A stretch of 64,000 nucleotides of DNA from Jiangella ureilytica (GTDB lineage Bacteria; Actinomycetota; Actinomycetes; Jiangellales; Jiangellaceae). Where the stretch lies: positions 1 to 64,000 of the forward strand of contig NZ_SMKL01000027.1 in the NCBI RefSeq assembly GCF_004348545.1. Direction: 5' to 3'. Shown one piece after another: positions 43,803-53,714 of this stretch. Position numbers and translations under genes: made by a program. Position 1 is the first letter of the stretch; the number at the start of each line of letters is the position of its first letter. A model generated the notes under the pieces. That model worked only from the letters and a program-made list of their open reading frames with translations. It was not told the origin of the DNA and searched no databases.

Positions 43803-46016
43803 TCAGCCGGTCAGCCCGCGCTCGTCGCCGTCGGGGCGGCCGAGCGCGCGGCGGGTGATGCCGAGGAGGAAGCGCTCGACCGGAGACCCGTACGGATCGT
43901 CGCGGACGACGTAGGTCCAGGTCGCCGACGGCCGGCCGAGGCCGAGCCCCTCCGCGTCCGCGTCGCTGAGGTCCGGGTGCGCGGCCAGGAACTCGTCGGC
44001 GTCGTCCTCGGCGCTCTGCAGCAGCGACTCGAAGGCGCGGACGGCCTCGGCGTTGAACTCCACGACGGGGGCCTTGCCGGACAGCGAGCGCAGTGGCGTG
44101 GCGTCGCGCAGGTGCGCCAGGTGGGCGAGGTGGTCGGCCCACGCGCGGTCGAGGAAGGACAGCCGCGCGCCGCGCTCGGGCTCGGGCAGCGCGAGCAGCT
44201 CCTCGCGGCGGGCCAGGACGTGGGCGCGCTGGCGACGCGGGACGACGGCGTACTCGTGCGTGTTCGCGTAGATCCGCAGCGCCGTGCCCTCGGCCACCCG
44301 CTGCGCATGTGCGGCCTGGGCGACAGCGCCCGCGGACGTGATGCGGCCGTCGGCGGCCGGGGTGGCCCGGATCCGGGCGTGCCGGGCGATGAGGTCGTCG
44401 TCGAGCGAGGCGAAGAACACCGAGCCGCCGGGGTCGCCCTGGCGCCCGGCGCGGCCGCGGAGCTGGTCGTCGAGCCGCGCCGCCGCATGCGGCTCCGTCC
44501 CGATGACCAGCAGCCCGCCGAGGCCCGCGACGTCGGCACGAGCGTCCGCCCCGTCGCTGCCGCCCAGCCGGATGTCGACGCCGCGGCCGGCCAGCTGGGT
44601 CGAGACGGTGACGGCGCCGCGGCGGCCGGCCTCGGCGATGACCGCCGCCTCGGCCTCGTGGTTCTTCGCGTTCAGCACCACGCAGGGCACGTCCGCGCCG
44701 GCGAGGAGCCCGGCCAGCTCCTCGCTGTCGGCGACGCTGGGGGTGCCGACGAGGACGGGCCGGCCGGTCGCGTGCGCGGCCGCGATGCGGTCGACGACGG
44801 CGTTCAGCTTGTCCGCGCGGGTGGCGTAGAGGGCGAGCGGCTCGTCGGTGCGGATGCCCGGCACGTTCGGCGGGATCGTCTCGACCCGGAGGCGGTACAT
44901 CCGGTCGAACTGCTCGGCGGCCGAGGCCGCCGTGCCGGTCATGCCGCACAGCAGGCCGAACTCCTGCACCAGTTCCGCGGCCGTGATGGAGTCGAGGATC
45001 TCGCCGGCCCGGCTGGGCACCAGCCCCTCCTTCGCCTCGACGGCGGCCTGGAGACCGTCGGGCCAGCGGTGCAACCGGGCCACCCGGCCCTTGGTGACGT
45101 CGACGAGCTGGACGGCGCCGTCGCGGACGATGTAGTCGACGTCGCGGGTCAGCAGCGCCTCGGCATGGACGGCCAGGTTGGCCCGGGTGAGGATGCGGCC
45201 GCCGTCGGCCTCGGAGTACAGGTCGACGTCGAAGGCCTGCTCGACCAGCTCCTCGCCCGCGGGCGTCAGGGCGACCCCGTAGCCGTCGTCGGTCACCGCG
45301 TAGTGGACCCCGGCGCGCATCGACGCGACCAGCCCGGCCATGGCGGTGTCGGACTCGGCGTCGTCGACGGCGCCGGCGAGGACCAGCGGCTGCCGCGCCT
45401 GGTCGATGAGCACGGAGTCGGCTTCGTCGACGATGACGACCTCGCGCCGGCCGCGCACCCGTTCCTCGGGGTCGCGGGCCAGCCGGTCGCGCAGCTCGTC
45501 GAAGCCCAGCTCGCTCGCCGGTACGTACGTGACGTCGGCGGCGTAGGCGGCCCGCCGCGCCTCCGGATCCGAGGCCGCGTCGACCCAGGCCACGCTCACG
45601 CCGGCCGCGTCGTACAGCGGTCGCATCCAGGTGGCGTCGCGGCGGGCGAGGTAGTCGTTGGCCGCCAGCACCGTGACGTGCCGGTCGCGGACGCTGGACA
45701 GGGTGGCGGCGAGCGCGCCGGCCAGCGTCTTGCCCTCGCCGGTGTCGAGCTGCACGATCCGGCCGGCGAGCAGGCCCACGACGGCGAGCAGCTGGTTGTC
45801 GTGGGCGCGCTCGCCGAGCGCCCGCCGTCCCAGCTCACGGACGAGGGCGAGCGCGTCGTCGCGGTCCGCGCGCAGGCGCGTGACCAGCTCGTCGTCGGGG
45901 ACGTCCGCCAGCGCCGCCTCGGCCTGCGCCGCGCGGTGCACCGCCCGGCGCGCGGCGGCGTCCGGAACCAGCGGTCGGACACCCAGGAAACCGGCGAGTC
46001 GCGCGCGTACACCCAC
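43803..46016 (-). CDS. secA2: Accessory SecA2-type preprotein translocase ATPase
   Basis: 737 residues, shorter than housekeeping SecA (about 900). Walker A is DTGEGKT (about 91-97), the DEAD-type box is VIVDEADSVLID (about 193-204), and later motifs are TQLAGRGVDIRLGG and QLRGRAGRQGDPGGS. The C-terminal zinc-binding tail of SecA1 is absent. It drives export of a subset of proteins through the Sec channel, with SecA1 presumably encoded elsewhere. The tightly linked 205-residue gene is likely its functional partner. The gene lies between the two tyrosine-pathway blocks without obvious metabolic relation. Confidence 0.92.
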   Translation of the reverse strand: MGVRARLAGFLGVRPLVPDAAARRAVHRAAQAEAALADVPDDELVTRLRADRDDALALVRELGRRALGERAHDNQLLAVVGLLAGRIVQLDTGEGKTLAGALAATLSSVRDRHVTVLAANDYLARRDATWMRPLYDAAGVSVAWVDAASDPEARRAAYAADVTYVPASELGFDELRDRLARDPEERVRGRREVVIVDEADSVLIDQARQPLVLAGAVDDAESDTAMAGLVASMRAGVHYAVTDDGYGVALTPAGEELVEQAFDVDLYSEADGGRILTRANLAVHAEALLTRDVDYIVRDGAVQLVDVTKGRVARLHRWPDGLQAAVEAKEGLVPSRAGEILDSITAAELVQEFGLLCGMTGTAASAAEQFDRMYRLRVETIPPNVPGIRTDEPLALYATRADKLNAVVDRIAAAHATGRPVLVGTPSVADSEELAGLLAGADVPCVVLNAKNHEAEAAVIAEAGRRGAVTVSTQLAGRGVDIRLGGSDGADARADVAGLGGLLVIGTEPHAAARLDDQLRGRAGRQGDPGGSVFFASLDDDLIARHARIRATPAADGRITSAGAVAQAAHAQRVAEGTALRIYANTHEYAVVPRRQRAHVLARREELLALPEPERGARLSFLDRAWADHLAHLAHLRDATPLRSLSGKAPVVEFNAEAVRAFESLLQSAEDDADEFLAAHPDLSDADAEGLGLGRPSATWTYVVRDDPYGSPVERFLLGITRRALGRPDGDERGLTG

Positions 46017-46117
46017 GAGACCCGAGCCTATGCCGTCGCGCGAGGCGTTCCCTTTTGCCCGGATCTCCGGCAGGCTGCGGTGATCGACCGTCGTCTACCC
46101 GGGGGAGCGTGCTCGAC

Positions 46118-47539
46118 ATGAGATCTCGTATGGTGTGCGGCCTGGCCGCGGCGGCCGCCGTCGTGTTGGCAGCGGGAGCGGCGCTGCCCGCCGTCGCCGC
46201 AGACGGCGAGTCGTCGAGGCCGGCGCCGGGCGCGTCCGGCGCGGGCGACGCCTACTTCCCGTTCGCGGGCAACGGCGGCTACGACGCCGTCCACTACGAC
46301 CTCGACCTGCGCTACCAGCCGCCGGCCCCGGCGCCCGCCCCACTGACCGGCCAGCTGACCGCCGTCGCCACCGTCACGATCGTGCCGACGCGGCACCTGA
46401 CCAGCTTCGATCTGGATCTGCGCGGGCTCACGGTCGAGTCCGTCGTCGTCAAGGACCGGCCGGCGGAGTTCACGCGCAGCGGTGACGAGCTGGTCATCAC
46501 GCCCAAGACGATCCTGCCCCGGGGCCGCGCCGTCGACGTCGTCGTCACGTACCACGGCGCCACCGGCCGGCCCCTCGACATCGAGGGCGCGCTCTACGGC
46601 TGGGTGACCACGCGCGACGGCGCCATGGTGGCGAGCGAGCCGGAAGGCTCGATGACCTGGTACCCGGTCAGCGACCACCCCACCGACAAGGCGACCTACG
46701 ACGTCGCCGTCACCGTGCCGGAGGGGCGGGTCGCGGTCGGCAACGGCGACCTCGTCGGCTCCTCGACGGCGAACGGCTGGACGACGTGGGAGTGGTCGTC
46801 GCGCGAGCCGATGGCCAGCTACCTGGTGACGGCGTCGGTCGGCAACTACGAGCTGCGGCAGTGGACGACGCCGGACGGGCTGCCGATCATCGACGCGATC
46901 GACCGCGATCTCGCGCCCGCGGCGTCGGCCGGCCTCGCGCAGACCGCCGAGATGATCGCGTTCTTCGAGACCCGGTTCGGGCCGTACCCGTTCTCGTCGT
47001 ACGGCGCCATCGTCGACGACGACAGCGTCGGCTACGCGCTGGAGACGCAGACCCGGCCGATCTACTCCAGGAGCGCGTCGGAGGGCACGGTCGCGCACGA
47101 GCTCGCGCACCAGTGGATGGGCAACTCCGTCAGCCCGGAGCGCTGGTCGGACATCTGGCTGAACGAGGGCTGGGCCAGCTACGCGGAGTGGCTGTGGTCC
47201 GAGCACGACGGCCGCACCACGGCGGCGGAGAACTTCGCCGATGTCATGGCGATCCCGGCGACCAGCTCGTTCTGGCAGACGGTCATCGCCGACCCCGGGC
47301 CGCTCGGGCTGTTCGCCGGCGCCGTCTACGACCGGGGCGCGGCGACGCTGTACGCGCTGCGGCAGGAGATCGGCGGCGAGGCGTTCGACGCGCTGTCCGT
47401 GGAGTGGCCGACGCGGTACAAGGACTCGGTGGCGACGACCGACGACTTCCAGGCGCTGGCCGAGGAGCTGTCCGGCCAGGACCTCGAGGCCTTCTTCGAC
47501 GCGTGGGTGTGGACCGCGGGCAAGCCGGCTCTGCCGTGA
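46118..47539 (+). CDS. Secreted M1 family metallopeptidase
   Basis: 473 residues from ATG 46118 (a GTG at 46109 has a closer GGGGGAG site and is a real alternative). A signal peptide (MVCGLAAAAAVVLAAGAALP then AVAA) is followed by the M1 N-terminal beta-saddle and the thermolysin-like catalytic domain: HELAHQWMGNSV (His327 first ligand) and LNEGWASYAEW give the HExxH(18)E zinc site. The exopeptidase GxMEN motif is replaced by VGYALETQTRP. It ends after the catalytic domain, without the ERAP-like C-terminal domain, so it is compact. It acts outside the cell as a peptidase. Confidence 0.88.
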   Translation: MRSRMVCGLAAAAAVVLAAGAALPAVAADGESSRPAPGASGAGDAYFPFAGNGGYDAVHYDLDLRYQPPAPAPAPLTGQLTAVATVTIVPTRHLTSFDLDLRGLTVESVVVKDRPAEFTRSGDELVITPKTILPRGRAVDVVVTYHGATGRPLDIEGALYGWVTTRDGAMVASEPEGSMTWYPVSDHPTDKATYDVAVTVPEGRVAVGNGDLVGSSTANGWTTWEWSSREPMASYLVTASVGNYELRQWTTPDGLPIIDAIDRDLAPAASAGLAQTAEMIAFFETRFGPYPFSSYGAIVDDDSVGYALETQTRPIYSRSASEGTVAHELAHQWMGNSVSPERWSDIWLNEGWASYAEWLWSEHDGRTTAAENFADVMAIPATSSFWQTVIADPGPLGLFAGAVYDRGAATLYALRQEIGGEAFDALSVEWPTRYKDSVATTDDFQALAEELSGQDLEAFFDAWVWTAGKPALP

Positions 47540-47576
47540 CGCGGCACACCTGACGGTTCATCGGTGAGGGGCGCTA

Positions 47577-47596
47577 TCATCGTCGTATGACGATGA
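47577..47596. promoter_or_regulatory. ArsR/SmtB-type operator overlapping the regulator start
   Basis: TCATCGTC-GTAT-GACGATGA is a perfect 8+8 inverted repeat covering the ATG at 47587. The position and ATCATCG pattern suit autorepression by an ArsR/SmtB protein released by metal. Confidence 0.7.
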
Positions 47597-48018
47597 ATCG
47601 GGCGTCCGTCGACGCGGCGGCCGTGCAGCTGTTCCACAGCCTGGCCGATCCGGCCAGACTGGAGATCGTGCGGCTGCTCGGCGCCGGCGAACGACGGGTG
47701 GTCGACCTCACCGCCGAGCTCGGACTGGCCCAGTCGACGGTGTCCGGCCACCTGTCCTGCCTGCGCCACGCCGGGCTGGTCGAGCCGCACCCGCACGGCC
47801 GGTCCACGTACTACGCGCTGATCCGGCCCGAGCTGTGGGCGATGCTGACCGCCGCCGAGGACGTCCTGGCGGCGGCCGGCTCGCCCGCGAGGCTGCGGCC
47901 CGACGGCGTCGCCGCTGACGGAACCCACGCGGAACCGCACGCTGACGCCGTCGTACCCGGGCACCGGGCGCGGCCCGACACCGCCGCCCCCGCGACCAGA
48001 CCCGGGAAGGCGCACTGA
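47587..48018 (+). CDS. ArsR/SmtB family metal-sensing regulator
   Basis: 143 residues. Helix-turn-helix is at about 15-85 (LFHSLADPARLEIVRLLGAG, QSTVSGHLSCLRHAGLVEP, HGRSTYYALI). The C-terminal 45 residues are His/Asp/Ala-rich (DGTHAEPHADAVVPGHRARP) and could add metal ligands. The stop overlaps the ATG of a cation efflux gene by one base, so the two are made together. It most likely senses Zn, Cd, Co or Ni. Confidence 0.92.
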   Translation: MTMNRASVDAAAVQLFHSLADPARLEIVRLLGAGERRVVDLTAELGLAQSTVSGHLSCLRHAGLVEPHPHGRSTYYALIRPELWAMLTAAEDVLAAAGSPARLRPDGVAADGTHAEPHADAVVPGHRARPDTAAPATRPGKAH

Positions 48019-48947
48019 TGGGTGCCGGGCACGGGCACGGGCTGCCGCCGCGCGGGACCACCGCGTCGTACGCGTACCGGCGGCGCATGCAGGCCGTGCT
48101 GGTCATCATCGGCGTCGTGCTGGTGGCCGAGGTCGTCGGCGCGTTCCTGTCCGGGTCGCTGGCTCTGTTCGCCGACGCCGGTCACATGCTGGCCGACGGG
48201 CTGGGGGTGGCGCTGGCGCTGCTGGCCACGGCCATCGCGACCCGGCCGACGACGGTGGCGCGGACGTTCGGCTGGCAGCGGGCGGAGATCCTGGCGGCGC
48301 TGACCAACGGCATCGTGGTCGCGGCCATCGGCGTGCTGGCGATCGTCGGCGGCGTCCGGCGGCTGGGCGAGCCCGGCGAGATCGAGGCCGGCATCATGCT
48401 GGTCATCGCCGTGGTCGGCCTGGTGGCGAACGTGGGCGGACTGCTGCTCCTGCGGTCCGGGCAGTCGTCGAGCCTGAACGTCCGCGGCGCGTACCTCGAG
48501 GTGCTGGGCGACACGCTGGGGTCGCTGGCCGTCGTGGCGGCGGCGCTGGTCATCATGGCCAGCGGCTGGACGCAGGCCGACGCACTGGCGTCGATCCTCA
48601 TCGGCGTGCTGATCCTGCCGCGGGCCTGGCTGCTGCTGCGCGAGGTGCTCGACGTCCTGCTCGAGGCCACACCCAAGGGCGTCGACCTCGAGGACGTCCG
48701 CCGCCACATCATGGAGATCCCCGGCGTCGTCGACGTGCACGACCTGCACGCCTGGACCATCACCAGCGGCGTCCCGGTGTTGTCGGCCCACGTCGTCATC
48801 GCCGACGAGTCGCCGCCGGGGTGTGGCGCCGACTCCGTCCTGGACGGCCTGCACGCCTGCCTCGCCGGCCATTTCGACATCGAGCACAGCACGTTCCAGA
48901 TCGAGCCGGAAGGTCACGTCGAACACGAGCACGCCGGCCACGCCTGA
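48018..48947 (+). CDS. Cation diffusion facilitator (CzcD/ZitB type)
   Basis: 309 residues with six membrane segments. Metal-site motifs are FADAGHMLADGLG (HxxxD, segment 2) and YLEVLGDTLGSLAV (segment 5, where HxxxD is ExxxD/GD). Both ends carry histidines (GAGHGHGL and GHVEHEHAGH) and the cytoplasmic domain has VVDVHDLHAWTI. It exports Zn or a related divalent ion in exchange for protons under control of the upstream ArsR protein. Confidence 0.94.
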   Translation: MGAGHGHGLPPRGTTASYAYRRRMQAVLVIIGVVLVAEVVGAFLSGSLALFADAGHMLADGLGVALALLATAIATRPTTVARTFGWQRAEILAALTNGIVVAAIGVLAIVGGVRRLGEPGEIEAGIMLVIAVVGLVANVGGLLLLRSGQSSSLNVRGAYLEVLGDTLGSLAVVAAALVIMASGWTQADALASILIGVLILPRAWLLLREVLDVLLEATPKGVDLEDVRRHIMEIPGVVDVHDLHAWTITSGVPVLSAHVVIADESPPGCGADSVLDGLHACLAGHFDIEHSTFQIEPEGHVEHEHAGHA

Positions 48948-48960
48948 CCCCACCCGTCCC

Positions 48961-49198
48961 TTGATCATCAAAGAAGCGGGTCGTGATGACGCGCAGGTCT
49001 CGGCGTCCTGTGGGTGCGGTGTCCTCGACGCGCGTGCGCGGCGGGGTCTCGGCCGGGGGCCGGGTGAGCGGCAGGCGGTGCGCGTAGTGGACCCGAACAC
49101 CGTCGATCTTGCCGACGTCGTGGTCGGCTACGACGGTGACGTGGATGACCAGGATCAGCCGAGTAACGGGTCGCCAGGGCAACCCGATGCTTTGGTGA

Positions 49199-49202
<4 letters not shown>
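48961..49202. repeat. Distant inverted repeat in the convergent CDF-fahA gap
   Basis: TTGATCATCAAAG (48961-48973) is nearly the reverse complement of 49190-49202 (11 of 13), and the right arm covers the fahA stop. The 216 bp between contain a minus-strand open frame (for example VTRLILVIHVTVVADHDVGK) with normal actinobacterial codon bias but no start site or family that I recognise. It may be a gene fragment or repeat-borne sequence; otherwise I see nothing here. Confidence 0.45.
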
Positions 49203-50400
<1,198 letters not shown>

Positions 50401-50404
<4 letters not shown>

Positions 50405-51246
50405 CGCGCGACCCTACCGGGTTCGGCGACCAGTCCGAGGGCGATCAGCTCCGACAGCGGCTCGGCGATGCTGCACGACCCGTACGACGCGAACCAGCGC
50501 CGCACCGCGGCGGCGTCCAGCGCCCCCACGGCGGCGGCCAGGCGAGCGCCGTCGTCGATCGACAGCGCCGCCGCCACGTCCGCCACGGACCCGCCGCCCG
50601 CCGCCGTCCCCACCGCGAGCAGCACGTTGAGGAACCCGTGCTCGACGGGGCCGCGGACGGCGTGGTGCAGCCCCGCGGTGAACTTCATGGCCACGCCGCG
50701 GTCGAGGCAGGCGACGACGAACGCCGCCACCTCCTCGTTCGACGGGACGGCGTCAGCCGCGGCCCCGCCGGTGCGCAGCTTCGCCCGGTAGCCGGCCTCG
50801 GCGACGACGTCGAGCGCCACCTCCCACCCGTGCTCGCGCGGGACCTCGACGTACGTGGGCTCGTCGTCGTCGGGGCCGCCCAGCGCGGCGTCGAGCGCGG
50901 CCACCGTCCGCCGGGCCGCGTCCCCGAGCGGCGAGCCACGCAGCGGCACCTCGATCCCGCGCAGCCTCACGTGCGGCTCGGCGTCGACGGCGTCGACGGC
51001 GTCGAGCACGCCTCCCGTCCCGGTGTCGACGACGACGGCGACCTCGAGCGGCGCGGGCAGCCCCCGCGCCGACGACGCCAGCGAGTCCAGCGACGACGCC
51101 GCGCAGAGCAGCGGGCCGACCAGCCCGGCGTACCAGGCCGCCCGGTGCGCGACGTGCGCCGGAACGGCGTCGGCCAGCGGCAGGTCACCCGGCGGGAACA
51201 CGGCGGCATCGTCGATCAGCCGCTCGAAGATCGGTGGAATCGTCAT
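50401..51246 (-). CDS. Unknown protein of the homogentisate gene cluster
   Basis: 281 residues from ATG 51246 with a strong AAGGAGG ahead; a longer open frame upstream is a shadow of the divergent gene. The sequence is mixed alpha/beta: PPIFERLIDDAAVFPPGDLP at the start, LEVAVVVDTGTGG, GWEVALDVVAEAGYRAKLRTGG, MKFTAGLHHAVRGPVEHGFL, a pattern that suggests a TIM-barrel-like or aldolase-like fold, but I cannot name it. Being first in the fahA operon and sharing the operator region with hmgA, it likely belongs to tyrosine or aromatic degradation, perhaps the missing maleylacetoacetate isomerisation step or regulation; that is inference only. Confidence 0.7.
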
Positions 51247-51311
51247 CGCACGCCCGCCCTCCTTGACACCCATCCCACCATCCTCGACTCTGGTCGATAT
51301 ACGGGCAAGTG

Positions 51312-51328
51312 TGTCCGATTTTCGAACA
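51312..51328. promoter_or_regulatory. Candidate operator in the fahA-hmgA divergent region
   Basis: TGTCCGA-TTT-TCGAACA is a 17-bp palindrome with one mismatch, 20 bp upstream of hmgA and 66 bp upstream of the divergent operon. The TGTnCGA form resembles IclR-family sites, which control homogentisate genes in other bacteria. The only IclR gene in the window lies 15 kb away. Confidence 0.6.
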
Positions 51329-51348
51329 ATGCCGAGAAGGTGACGGAG

Positions 51349-52551
51349 ATGTTCTACCGCAGCGTCGGCCAGGTACCGCCGAAGCGGCACACCCAGTTCC
51401 GCAAGCCCGACGGCGGCCTCTACTACGAGGAGCTGATGGGCGAGGAAGGCTTCTCCTCGGACTCGTCGCTGCTCTACCACGAGGGCGTGCCGTCGGCCAT
51501 CGTCGACTCCCGCATCTGGGAGCTGCCCGACGCCCGCACCGTCGCCAACCACCCGCTCAAGCCGCTGCACCTCAAGCCGCACGATCTCTTCCCGGGCAAG
51601 GACTGGAAGGCGTTCGACGTCGTGACGGGGCGGCGGCTGCTGCTCGGCAACGGCGACGTCCGCATCGCCTACGTCGCGGCCGGCGAGTCGTCGCCGCTCT
51701 ACCGCAACGCCATCGGCGACGAGTGCGTCTACATCGAGGACGGCGAGGCGACGCTCGAGACGATGTTCGGCCTCCTGCGTGTGCGCAAGGGCGACTACGC
51801 GATCATCCCGCGGGCGACGGTGCACCGCTGGGTCCCGACGGGCGACGGCCCGCTGCGTGCGTACGTGGTCGAGGCGAACTCGCACATCACCCCGCCCAAG
51901 CGGTACCTGTCGCGGTTCGGCCAGTTCCTCGAGCACGCGCCGTACTGCGAGCGCGACCTCACCGCGCCGGCCGAGCCGTACGTCACCGAGGGCAGCGACG
52001 TCGACGTCTACACGAAGCACCGCGGGCACGGGCCGTCCGGGCTGGTCGGCAGCATCGTGACCTACCCGACGCACCCCTTCGACGTGGTCGGCTGGGACGG
52101 CTGCCTCTATCCGTACACGTTCAACGTCGACGACTTCGAGCCGATCACCGGGCGCATCCACCAGCCGCCGCCCGTGCACCAGGTCTTCCAGGGCCACAAC
52201 TTCGTCATCTGCAACTTCGTGCCGCGCAAGGTCGACTACCACCCGCTGGCCGTGCCGGTGCCGTACTACCACTCCAACGTCGACTCCGACGAGGTCATGT
52301 TCTACTGCGGCGGCGACTACGAGGCGCGCAAGGGCTCCGGCATCGGCCAGGGCTCGATCACGCTGCACCCCGGCGGCCACTCGCACGGGCCGCAGCCGGC
52401 CGCCATCGAGCGGGCGCTGGGCAAGGACTACTTCGACGAGCTGGCGGTCATGGTCGACACCTTCCGGCCGCTCGAGATCGGCGAGGCCGGGCAGCAGAGC
52501 GACGACGGCGCCTACGCCTGGAGCTGGAGCGGCCGCGGCCCGACGGGATGA
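51349..52551 (+). CDS. hmgA: Homogentisate 1,2-dioxygenase
   Basis: 400 residues from ATG 51349 (AAGGTG seven bases ahead; a GTG three codons earlier is possible). It is a cupin enzyme: the Fe(II) ligands can be placed in YYHSNVDSDEVMFY (His, Glu) and LHPGGHSHGPQ (His). Other conserved parts are HPFDVVGWDGCLYPYTFNVD and IHQPPPVHQVFQGHNFVICN. It opens the ring of homogentisate to maleylacetoacetate. With hppD and fahA it gives three of the four core steps from hydroxyphenylpyruvate; no maleylacetoacetate isomerase gene is seen. Confidence 0.97.
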   Translation: MFYRSVGQVPPKRHTQFRKPDGGLYYEELMGEEGFSSDSSLLYHEGVPSAIVDSRIWELPDARTVANHPLKPLHLKPHDLFPGKDWKAFDVVTGRRLLLGNGDVRIAYVAAGESSPLYRNAIGDECVYIEDGEATLETMFGLLRVRKGDYAIIPRATVHRWVPTGDGPLRAYVVEANSHITPPKRYLSRFGQFLEHAPYCERDLTAPAEPYVTEGSDVDVYTKHRGHGPSGLVGSIVTYPTHPFDVVGWDGCLYPYTFNVDDFEPITGRIHQPPPVHQVFQGHNFVICNFVPRKVDYHPLAVPVPYYHSNVDSDEVMFYCGGDYEARKGSGIGQGSITLHPGGHSHGPQPAAIERALGKDYFDELAVMVDTFRPLEIGEAGQQSDDGAYAWSWSGRGPTG

Positions 52552-52638
52552 CCCCGCGGTGACCTCGTCGTGATGCTCGTTGTCGGCGGGCGTGGTTAGA
52601 GTTCGCTCGATCCTGGTCCCATCCTCCGAGGAGCCTCC

Positions 52639-53628
52639 GTGCGCCGCATCACCGGCTGCCTGCCACTGGCCGCTGTCCTGCTCGTCCTCGCCGGCTGCGG
52701 CGACGACTCCGACGGCGGGTCCGCTGCCGAGACCTCCGAACCGACGGCCGAGGCGTCCGAGCAGCCCGGGCCCACGCAGGAGCCGACCGAGGAGCCGGCG
52801 GCCGACGACGACGCCTCCTGCGCCGCCGACGGCCCGCCCCAGGTCACCGTCACCGACCCGGGGGCGGAGCCGCGCTCCGTCATGGAGCTCTCGCCCACCG
52901 CCGGCGACACCGTCGAGCTCGACATGCGCATCCTCTCCGAGTCGACGCAGACCCTCGACGGCGAGGCCCAGCCGCCGCAGCAGATCCCGCCCATGATCTT
53001 CGGTCTCGCGGTCACCGTCGACGAGGTCACCGACGAGCAGATCTCCATGTCGGTCGTCTACGACCGCGCCGAGTTCGAGTCCGACGATCCCCAGCTGCAG
53101 GCGACCATGGAGTCCATGGTCGGACTCACCAGCACGGTCACCACCAACCGCAGCGGGGTGTTCATCGACGGCACCATCGACACCACGGGCGTCGACCCCG
53201 CGCTGGGGGCGGCCATCGGCCAGATGGGCGCCCAGCTCGAGCAGCTGGCCATGCCGCTGCCCACGGACCCGGTCGGCGTCGGCGCCGTCTGGGACGTCAC
53301 CACGGCCATCGACTCCAACGGGGTCGTCTTCTGCAGCACCACCACCTACCGGCTCACCGAGTTCGACGGCGACGCGTACGCGTTCGAGACCGAGGTGACG
53401 CAGCAGGCCCAGCCCACCACCCTCGAGCAGGGCACCGCGACCATCGAGGTGCTCGAGGGCACCGGCACCGGCTCGGGGACCAGCAGCGGCAGCCTGAGCT
53501 TCCCGATGGCGGTCAGCGGCTCCAGCACCGGCTCAAACAGCATCCTGCTCCTGGTCGAGGACGGCTCCGACCAGGGCGAGATCGGCACCGACGTATCGCT
53601 GGAGATGCAGATCAGCGCGCGGGAGTGA
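52639..53628 (+). CDS. Lipoprotein, unknown function
   Basis: 329 residues from GTG 52639. The signal peptide ends in a lipobox (LLVLAGC, Cys 20), followed by an acidic Glu/Thr/Pro-rich linker (about 22-65). The mature part is strand-rich and repeats polar-aromatic patterns (LAVTVDEVTDEQISMSVVYD, GVGAVWDVTTAIDSNGVVF, YRLTEFDGDAYAFETEV), reminiscent of DUF6263-like actinobacterial lipoproteins. It is anchored to the outer face of the membrane. The neighbours give no functional hint. Confidence 0.8.
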   Translation: MRRITGCLPLAAVLLVLAGCGDDSDGGSAAETSEPTAEASEQPGPTQEPTEEPAADDDASCAADGPPQVTVTDPGAEPRSVMELSPTAGDTVELDMRILSESTQTLDGEAQPPQQIPPMIFGLAVTVDEVTDEQISMSVVYDRAEFESDDPQLQATMESMVGLTSTVTTNRSGVFIDGTIDTTGVDPALGAAIGQMGAQLEQLAMPLPTDPVGVGAVWDVTTAIDSNGVVFCSTTTYRLTEFDGDAYAFETEVTQQAQPTTLEQGTATIEVLEGTGTGSGTSSGSLSFPMAVSGSSTGSNSILLLVEDGSDQGEIGTDVSLEMQISARE

Positions 53629-53677
53629 CCACGGCGGAGCGGACGGCCCAGGGCCGCCCGCTCCCGTGATCGCCTGA

Positions 53678-53709
53678 TCGCCGGCCGGGGTCCGATCACC
53701 GGCCGGCGA
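53678..53709. terminator. Bidirectional terminator hairpin
   Basis: TCGCCGGCCGG (53678-53688) and its exact complement (53699-53709) enclose a 10-nt loop, midway between the convergent lipoprotein and ABC permease genes. Confidence 0.75.
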
Positions 53710-53714
53710 CGGCG

